Positions 59,686 to 64,000 of a stretch of 64,000 nucleotides of DNA are shown in pieces. The notes under the pieces are model-generated. The model made no database searches. It was not told where the DNA came from and saw only the letters and a program-made list of their open reading frames with translations. The stretch covers positions 1 to 64,000 of the forward strand of contig CAAEDE010000040.1 of the NCBI GenBank assembly GCA_900754525.1. The letters are read 5' to 3'. Positions within the stretch are counted from its first letter, which is position 1. Each line of letters starts with the position of its first letter. Source of the stretch: an uncultured Collinsella sp. GTDB lineage: Bacteria > Actinomycetota > Coriobacteriia > Coriobacteriales > Coriobacteriaceae. The translations under genes were made by a program, and so were the position numbers.

Positions 59686-62600
59686 CTACACGTCCCTCCT
59701 TACAAACGTTCCTTCATGGTTATACGAGCAGCGGGCATGCGCGGCCTGCGTCGACGCCGGGTCGACAGCAGCGACGTTGCCCGCCTCGAGTTCGCGCAAA
59801 CGCTCGGCGATGCCGGCCTCCACGCGATCGAGCAGCGCATCGAAGTCCATGTTGCCGCCCTCACCGGGAAAGCCCTTCTTAAGCCCCGGGATGCGGCCGT
59901 CACCACGCTCCTCCTCGAGCAGCTCGGCACTCGCGGCGCCTCGCAGCGCCGGTTTGCCGCCCTTGGTCGAAAAATAGAGCGCCGCGCGGGTATCCAGATC
60001 CAGCGCCCGGCGCATGGCCTGCGCATAGATAAGTGTCTGGGTATGGGGCGGTAGCCACCGCGGGTCGTCGATGGCGGCCTCGCCCGATTCCTCGTCGCGC
60101 ACCGTGGGGTCGGCGAGTTTAAACTCCTCAACGCCCGTGCGGTGCTTGTAGTCGATCACCACGGCGCGGTTCTCGGCATCCACGTCCACGCGGTCGATGC
60201 GCCCGCCGAGCGGCCAGCCGGCATACTCAACGTTAAGATCGTTAAAGGCAAACTCAAGGTAGCGCGGAGCAAAAGGAGTCAGCGCCTCGGCTTCATAGGC
60301 AAGCACGCCCTCCAGCTGCGGCAGAATCTCGGCCACCTGGCGCTCCTCCACCGGAGAGAGCGGCACGAGCGGGCCCTCGTTGCCACGCTTGGAAGCATGC
60401 TCGGCCAAAGTCTCGTCAAAGACCTCACGCAGCAGCTCCTGAGCACGTGGCAGGTTCTCGGGCGTCACGCGTTCCATGCCCTCCTGGGGCAGACGGGCGT
60501 GCAGGTGTTCCAGCACGTCGTGGACAAAGTTGCCCTTCTCCATATTGCCAAAGCCGGCGTCGATCGACTGGGGTTTCACGCGGTACGAGACGAACCAGCA
60601 TAGCGGACAGGTCGAATAGGCCTCGATCTGCGAGGCAGACGTCAGGCGCGGCACCAGCGGCGCATCCTCGCCCTCGCCATCGCGACGGCGCAGGACCAGA
60701 TACGGAATGGCTTCATCGCTCAGATGCTGAGGAGCTTCGCAGGTCACGCGCTCGCGCCTAAGACCTTCGCCTGTCGCGGGATCAAAGTCGGCGATGATAT
60801 CGCCCTCGCCCACGCGCGTGGGCTTGGCAGCGCCAGCGGCCTCGGCATGTGCCCGCAGCTCGGTCCATACGGCTGCCGGGTAGCACTCGCGTGCCTGGCG
60901 ATCGTGCGTCACGCGGGCAAGCGCGACCGGACCGTTCGCCGCCTGCATTGCACGGCCAAAGCGCACGCGCAGCAGGGTGGCGGGCTCCAAAGACACGCCG
61001 TCGCGGCGCAGCTCGGCCGTCAACGTGGCAAGCGGACCCTCTTCGTGCGAAAGCGGGTAGCTGTCCAGGTCGACATCGGCAAACAGCACGGCATCGTAGC
61101 TGCCAGGGCGCAGGACCGACGCATCGGCAAGCGGCATGAAGCGCACTTGTGCCCGTGGTGTGCGATCGACCTCGTAGGTCTCGTAATCGTAAGCGGTACT
61201 GCGCTTGTCCACCTTGGTTCGAACGCCGTCGAGAACTGGCACGGTCGCGGCCTGCGACACGTCGAGCGCGCGAGCATCGTTCATAAGGATGTCGATGGCA
61301 TGGTGCAGCAAAGCCGTCTCTGCCTGGCGACGAGCCTGGCCGTCAAGGCCGCCTAGCGCGCGATCGGGCAGCGCCTCGGCAACGGCGAGCATGGCCTTGA
61401 GCGCCGTCACGGGTTTGTCGCGCCACAGCGCCTGAAACACGTCCGAGACCACGCACGGCACATTCTTAAACCAGTTATCGTCGCTGGCGGCCTTGCGGGC
61501 GCCCCTCACCTGGCCCTGCACGCTCTGCAGCAGGCTCTTGACACTCGCAGTGGTCTTGTTGCGCGACAGGCGCATGTTCTTGTCGAAGCCGCGGGCGCTC
61601 GCGGCGTCGGCACCCGAAAGCGGGCTATAAATCCAGTCGGCAAGCTCTGGAGCGGGCCACCACTCGGTCTTGGAAGCGGCGCCCTCGTCGGCGGCCTTCA
61701 TACGCTCGATCAGGTTGGCGAGCGCCGCAAACTGCCTGCCCGCGATGGACTGGGAAAACGCCGTAAACTCAGTTGTCTCGGAAGCGATATGACGAGCCGC
61801 CAGACGAGAGGCGAGCTCACCGAACAGCTGGGGTGCCCGGGCAGAAACAACGAGCACGCGCACGGGGTCCGCGGACGCCGTGACACCGCCGTCGACCGCG
61901 GCGTCCTCACACGTTTTTACCAGCTCATCGATTGCATCCACATAGGCGTGGGCGCGGGCGTGAGGGCCGGCAACCTCTACAAAGGCAGGCTGAGCGGCCG
62001 ACTTGGAGGCAGCCTGGGGCGCGGCGGCACCCTCACCCAGCGGCGCGGCCTCAAACAGCACGCCGCGGGCATCAAATGCCGCGGCAAGCTCCTCGCGCAT
62101 CGCCGCCTGCTCGCAAGCGAGAAGCACAACGACCTCTCCCCCGTTATTCGCCACGGCCGACAGCAGCTCGAGCAGGCCGTGCGTAAACGACGTGATACCG
62201 CGCACGCATACGGCGCGGGCGCATGCCGGAAGGTTGTCGGCCAGCGCCTCGGCCATAAGGTCAGCCGCCTCGCAGGGCTCGACCATGTCTCGACGGTCCA
62301 AGCCGCCCGCATAGGCACTCAACAGCTCGAATACGCGAGCCTCGGCGTCGCTCTTGGGATCGGGCTGGCAAACGTCGCCGCAGCAACGCTCGACACTCGT
62401 TCCCGCTACGCCCGGCAGCACATCGCGGGCCATGCGCGCGAGCATGCGCACCGTGCCCTGACTGCGCAAAAGCGGCTGCAGGTCGACATCGTCGCGACGG
62501 GCGATCATGTCCGAGAACAGCATCTGGCGCTGCATGTTGTCGACGAAACCGCGCCCGTCGCCCAAAAGCTCCCAAAGCGAGCGAATCCACGATGTAGGCG

Positions 62601-62784
62601 TCTTGTAGTCAATACCCAGCGAAATCCCGGCTTCCGCCGCATCATGACGGCACAGGTCGAGCTCGGCAAACGTAGGTGCCAGCAGCACGGCACGTCCGTG
62701 GCAGTCAACAAGGTCGGCAAGCAGCGCCGACTCGGCATCACTCAAATCCGTGCCGGCATTGGTGGTATAGATTCGAACAGGCAT
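59686..62784 (-). CDS. addB: AddB (RexB)-type helicase-nuclease subunit
   Basis: This is the partner of AddA in the double-strand-break-processing complex. The 1032-aa protein lacks a Walker A motif at its N-terminus (YTTNAGTDLSD where GxxGxGK would lie), as in RexB-type subunits. It carries the PD-(D/E)xK nuclease near the C-terminus (GGRIDRVDVD...AVVIDYKHRT). Of the usual four iron-sulphur cysteines only CPLC (in STCPLCWFVSYRVK) and one C-terminal Cys (ARCSYNHEG) are seen, so the cluster may be lost or altered. It lies directly upstream of addA; the promoter region is 62785-62967. Confidence 0.9.
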   Translation of the reverse strand: MPVRIYTTNAGTDLSDAESALLADLVDCHGRAVLLAPTFAELDLCRHDAAEAGISLGIDYKTPTSWIRSLWELLGDGRGFVDNMQRQMLFSDMIARRDDVDLQPLLRSQGTVRMLARMARDVLPGVAGTSVERCCGDVCQPDPKSDAEARVFELLSAYAGGLDRRDMVEPCEAADLMAEALADNLPACARAVCVRGITSFTHGLLELLSAVANNGGEVVVLLACEQAAMREELAAAFDARGVLFEAAPLGEGAAAPQAASKSAAQPAFVEVAGPHARAHAYVDAIDELVKTCEDAAVDGGVTASADPVRVLVVSARAPQLFGELASRLAARHIASETTEFTAFSQSIAGRQFAALANLIERMKAADEGAASKTEWWPAPELADWIYSPLSGADAASARGFDKNMRLSRNKTTASVKSLLQSVQGQVRGARKAASDDNWFKNVPCVVSDVFQALWRDKPVTALKAMLAVAEALPDRALGGLDGQARRQAETALLHHAIDILMNDARALDVSQAATVPVLDGVRTKVDKRSTAYDYETYEVDRTPRAQVRFMPLADASVLRPGSYDAVLFADVDLDSYPLSHEEGPLATLTAELRRDGVSLEPATLLRVRFGRAMQAANGPVALARVTHDRQARECYPAAVWTELRAHAEAAGAAKPTRVGEGDIIADFDPATGEGLRRERVTCEAPQHLSDEAIPYLVLRRRDGEGEDAPLVPRLTSASQIEAYSTCPLCWFVSYRVKPQSIDAGFGNMEKGNFVHDVLEHLHARLPQEGMERVTPENLPRAQELLREVFDETLAEHASKRGNEGPLVPLSPVEERQVAEILPQLEGVLAYEAEALTPFAPRYLEFAFNDLNVEYAGWPLGGRIDRVDVDAENRAVVIDYKHRTGVEEFKLADPTVRDEESGEAAIDDPRWLPPHTQTLIYAQAMRRALDLDTRAALYFSTKGGKPALRGAASAELLEEERGDGRIPGLKKGFPGEGGNMDFDALLDRVEAGIAERLRELEAGNVAAVDPASTQAAHARCSYNHEGTFVRRDV

Positions 62785-62914
62785 GGTCCTCCGCTCAAAC
62801 TGTTCGCAATAATCAATGCATCCATCCTACCCGCCCAAGCGGACACATTGCCACCGCAGCTCCATCTTTTGGTACAAAGCAACTTGCCCCCAACGCACCA
62901 GCCGATTGCGGGCA

Positions 62915-62944
62915 TATAAAAACCGCCCCCGGAGGAGCGGTTTT
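62915..62944 (-). terminator. Terminator behind yerC
   Basis: An 8-bp stem AAAACCGC/GCGGTTTT (62919-62926 with 62937-62944) gives, on the minus strand, TTTTTATATG after the stem. It lies 23 bp behind the yerC stop. Confidence 0.85.
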
Positions 62945-62967
62945 GCACAATTCGTTTTTGGCGCGGC

Positions 62968-63267
62968 CTACTCGCCATCCTCCAGTTTAATGAGGATCTT
63001 GCGGTAGCCACCGTACTCGCCGTTGAGTGCCTTGGATACACGGCTCACCGTGGTGGACGAGGCGCCGGTACGCGCCTGAACCTCGACATAGGGCTCGCCC
63101 TCGTCCAGGTAACGCGCGACCTGCAGACGCTGTGATAGATCGCAAATCTCGCGCGGCGTGCAGATATCGGTCAAAAACGCTTGGATATCCTTCTCGTCGT
63201 CCAAAAGGCTAAATGCGTGGACCAGCTGCTTGACATCAGGCTTGTCAAACATGTTCTCGATATTCAT
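62968..63267 (-). CDS. YerC/YecD family TrpR-related regulator
   Basis: The 99-aa all-helical protein has a TrpR-like helix-turn-helix. The family segments SLLDDEKDIQAFLTDICTPREICDLSQRLQVARYLDEG and TGASSTTVSRVSKALNGEYGGYRKIL are complete, and the HTH lies at about residues 60-85. YerC/YecD proteins are trp-repressor homologues of unknown ligand and are widespread in Gram-positives. Here the gene precedes addBA on the same strand but is separated from it by a terminator, so it is probably independent. Confidence 0.9.
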   Translation of the reverse strand: MNIENMFDKPDVKQLVHAFSLLDDEKDIQAFLTDICTPREICDLSQRLQVARYLDEGEPYVEVQARTGASSTTVSRVSKALNGEYGGYRKILIKLEDGE

Positions 63268-63591
63268 CGATCACCGCCAAACCCGCCAAAAGGCATCGAA
63301 GTTGATACTGACATCGGGCATCGTTCGCCCGTTCTATGCAATAGGGCAACGCCTGTGGCTTTTGCCCGTAGCAGTGTAGCACACCACCAAACTAAAGCGA
63401 CAAGACTCTCTGCCAGCGGCGCGTTTTTCAGGACGAACGCCGTTTAGAAACCGTATGCGCACGTAAGCTCCACGAATATTTGAGACAATGGGCGCCCAAA
63501 CACCGCGACGCGCCCGCGCAACCATCCAGGTCGCCGCCGCAAGCCGCTTCACGCGACGCCAGCAACCCCGGCGCAAGAAAGGATTCATGCC
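63268..63591. other. 324-bp divergent intergenic region
   Basis: Space for the promoters of yerC (minus) and the holin-family gene (plus). I found no tRNA, riboswitch, repeat or convincing small gene here. Confidence 0.5.
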
Positions 63592-63957
63592 ATGCGCTTT
63601 ATGCTTAACTGGCTCTTTACCTCGATCGCCATCGCGATTGCCACGTTCCTCGTTCCCGGCATCCAGCCCTTCGGTTTTGCCGAGGCCTGGGTCTGTTTCG
63701 CCTTCGTGGGACTGTTCCTGAACATCGTCGATTCGTTCGTCAAGCCGTTCCTGACGGTCATCTCGCTGCCGCTTACGATCATTACGCTGGGCATTTTCCA
63801 GCTTGTCGTCAACAGCTTTATGCTCGAGCTCGCGAGTTACCTGTCGGTCAACCTGCTAGGCGTCGGCATCTCCATCGCCGGCTTTGGCTCGGCCTTTATG
63901 GGCAGCATCCTGGTGTCCATCATGCGCAGCATCCTCGACAGCATCGCCGAAGACTAA
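63592..63957 (+). CDS. Phage holin superfamily IV / small membrane protein
   Basis: The 121-aa protein has four hydrophobic segments (about 5-22, 30-48, 54-78, 92-112). It shows the pattern of the Mycobacterium-type four-helix holin family (PF04020 class): FLVPGIQPFGFAEAWVCFAFVGLFLNIVDSFVKPFL and LPLTIITLGIFQLVVNSFML. These proteins are usually chromosomal and not prophage-linked, and no phage genes are nearby. AAAGGA precedes the ATG. Confidence 0.9.
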   Translation: MRFMLNWLFTSIAIAIATFLVPGIQPFGFAEAWVCFAFVGLFLNIVDSFVKPFLTVISLPLTIITLGIFQLVVNSFMLELASYLSVNLLGVGISIAGFGSAFMGSILVSIMRSILDSIAED

Positions 63958-63958
63958 A

Positions 63959-63975
63959 ACGGCCATTCCGGCCGT
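63959..63975 (+). terminator. Weak hairpin at the window end
   Basis: A 6-bp stem ACGGCC/GGCCGT (63959-63964 with 63970-63975) lies just behind the last gene and is followed by a GC-rich stretch. It is possibly the start of a terminator whose rest is outside the window. Confidence 0.35.
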
Positions 63976-64000
63976 GCCCGTCTCAACAGCCCAAAACAAA

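Noticed and set aside
52733..60054. Two open frames of over 1000 codons antisense to dnaE and addA
   Set aside because: The opposite strand encodes complete, motif-rich proteins. These frames arise from biased codon use and carry no recognisable domains.
62793..62807. LexA-like half-sites before addB (GCGAACAGTTTGAGC on the minus strand)
   Set aside because: The second half does not match GTTC and the spacing is 2 instead of 4.
1..64000. tRNA, rRNA, CRISPR arrays, prophage or integrase genes
   Set aside because: None was recognised on reading both strands. The single holin-family gene at 63592 belongs to a chromosomal family and has no phage neighbours.

Overview
The window reads as a chromosomal segment of a high-GC, anaerobic gut actinobacterium of the Coriobacteriia, most likely Collinsella or a close relative. 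This is inferred from the gene mix (arginine deiminase pathway, class III fructose-bisphosphatase, superoxide reductase instead of an obvious SOD, Tat plus LAxTG surface protein, tandem DUF4430 proteins, YerC/TrpR-like regulator), from GC-rich codon use and from AGGAG-type ribosome sites. It was not tested against a database. I see no rRNA, tRNA, CRISPR array, transposase, integrase or prophage block. Almost all genes are intact housekeeping or metabolic genes.

Layout. 1-3.4 kb: an SDR oxidoreductase, a tail-anchored coiled-coil protein and a dense block of palindromic DNA. 3.4-11.3 kb: queA; an arginine deiminase operon (YfcC-type carrier, arcA, argF) on the minus strand; divergent from it, a second diverged arcA translationally coupled to an XRE regulator with a dead S24 domain; then queH. 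11.4-21.2 kb: a DUF3267 zincin, a divergent MetRS-like protein, a NOL1/NOP2/Sun RNA methylase, a 56-aa membrane protein, a TIM-barrel-like protein, DegV, fbp and two GtrA proteins. 21.3-26.3 kb: a cobalamin riboswitch controls two overlapping genes for DUF4430 surface proteins. 26.4-33.2 kb: a UbiB-family protein with a phasin-like partner, a C69 dipeptidase, a 238-bp MITE-like element, fchA-folD and a lipoprotein. 33.4-41.6 kb: a secreted PI-PLC-like enzyme, small proteins, an orphan DUF1016 nuclease, a zinc-ribbon protein, a CDF metal exporter and a membrane protein. 41.8-63.3 kb: mostly minus-strand fhs, ruvCAB behind a LexA-type box, a NadE-like pseudoenzyme, superoxide reductase, a SWIM-SNF2 helicase, dnaE, addBA and yerC. 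A small holin-family membrane protein follows on the plus strand.

The functional themes are arginine fermentation, one-carbon folate chemistry (fhs, fchA, folD, in two places), queuosine synthesis (queA, queH), recombination and replication (ruvCAB, addAB, dnaE, SNF2) and cobalamin-responsive surface proteins.

The best candidate for something undescribed is a roughly 145-bp structured element found twice (71-215 and 3298-3440). Each copy lies directly behind the stop codon of a minus-strand gene. All stems are conserved while most stem sequences differ by compensatory changes, and the linkers are identical, so it looks like a conserved RNA. Other points worth a second look are the NadE-like protein with both active sites erased, the S24 regulator lacking its Ser/Lys dyad, a covarying inverted-repeat family (3101-3178 and 55976-56043) and the MITE-like element.
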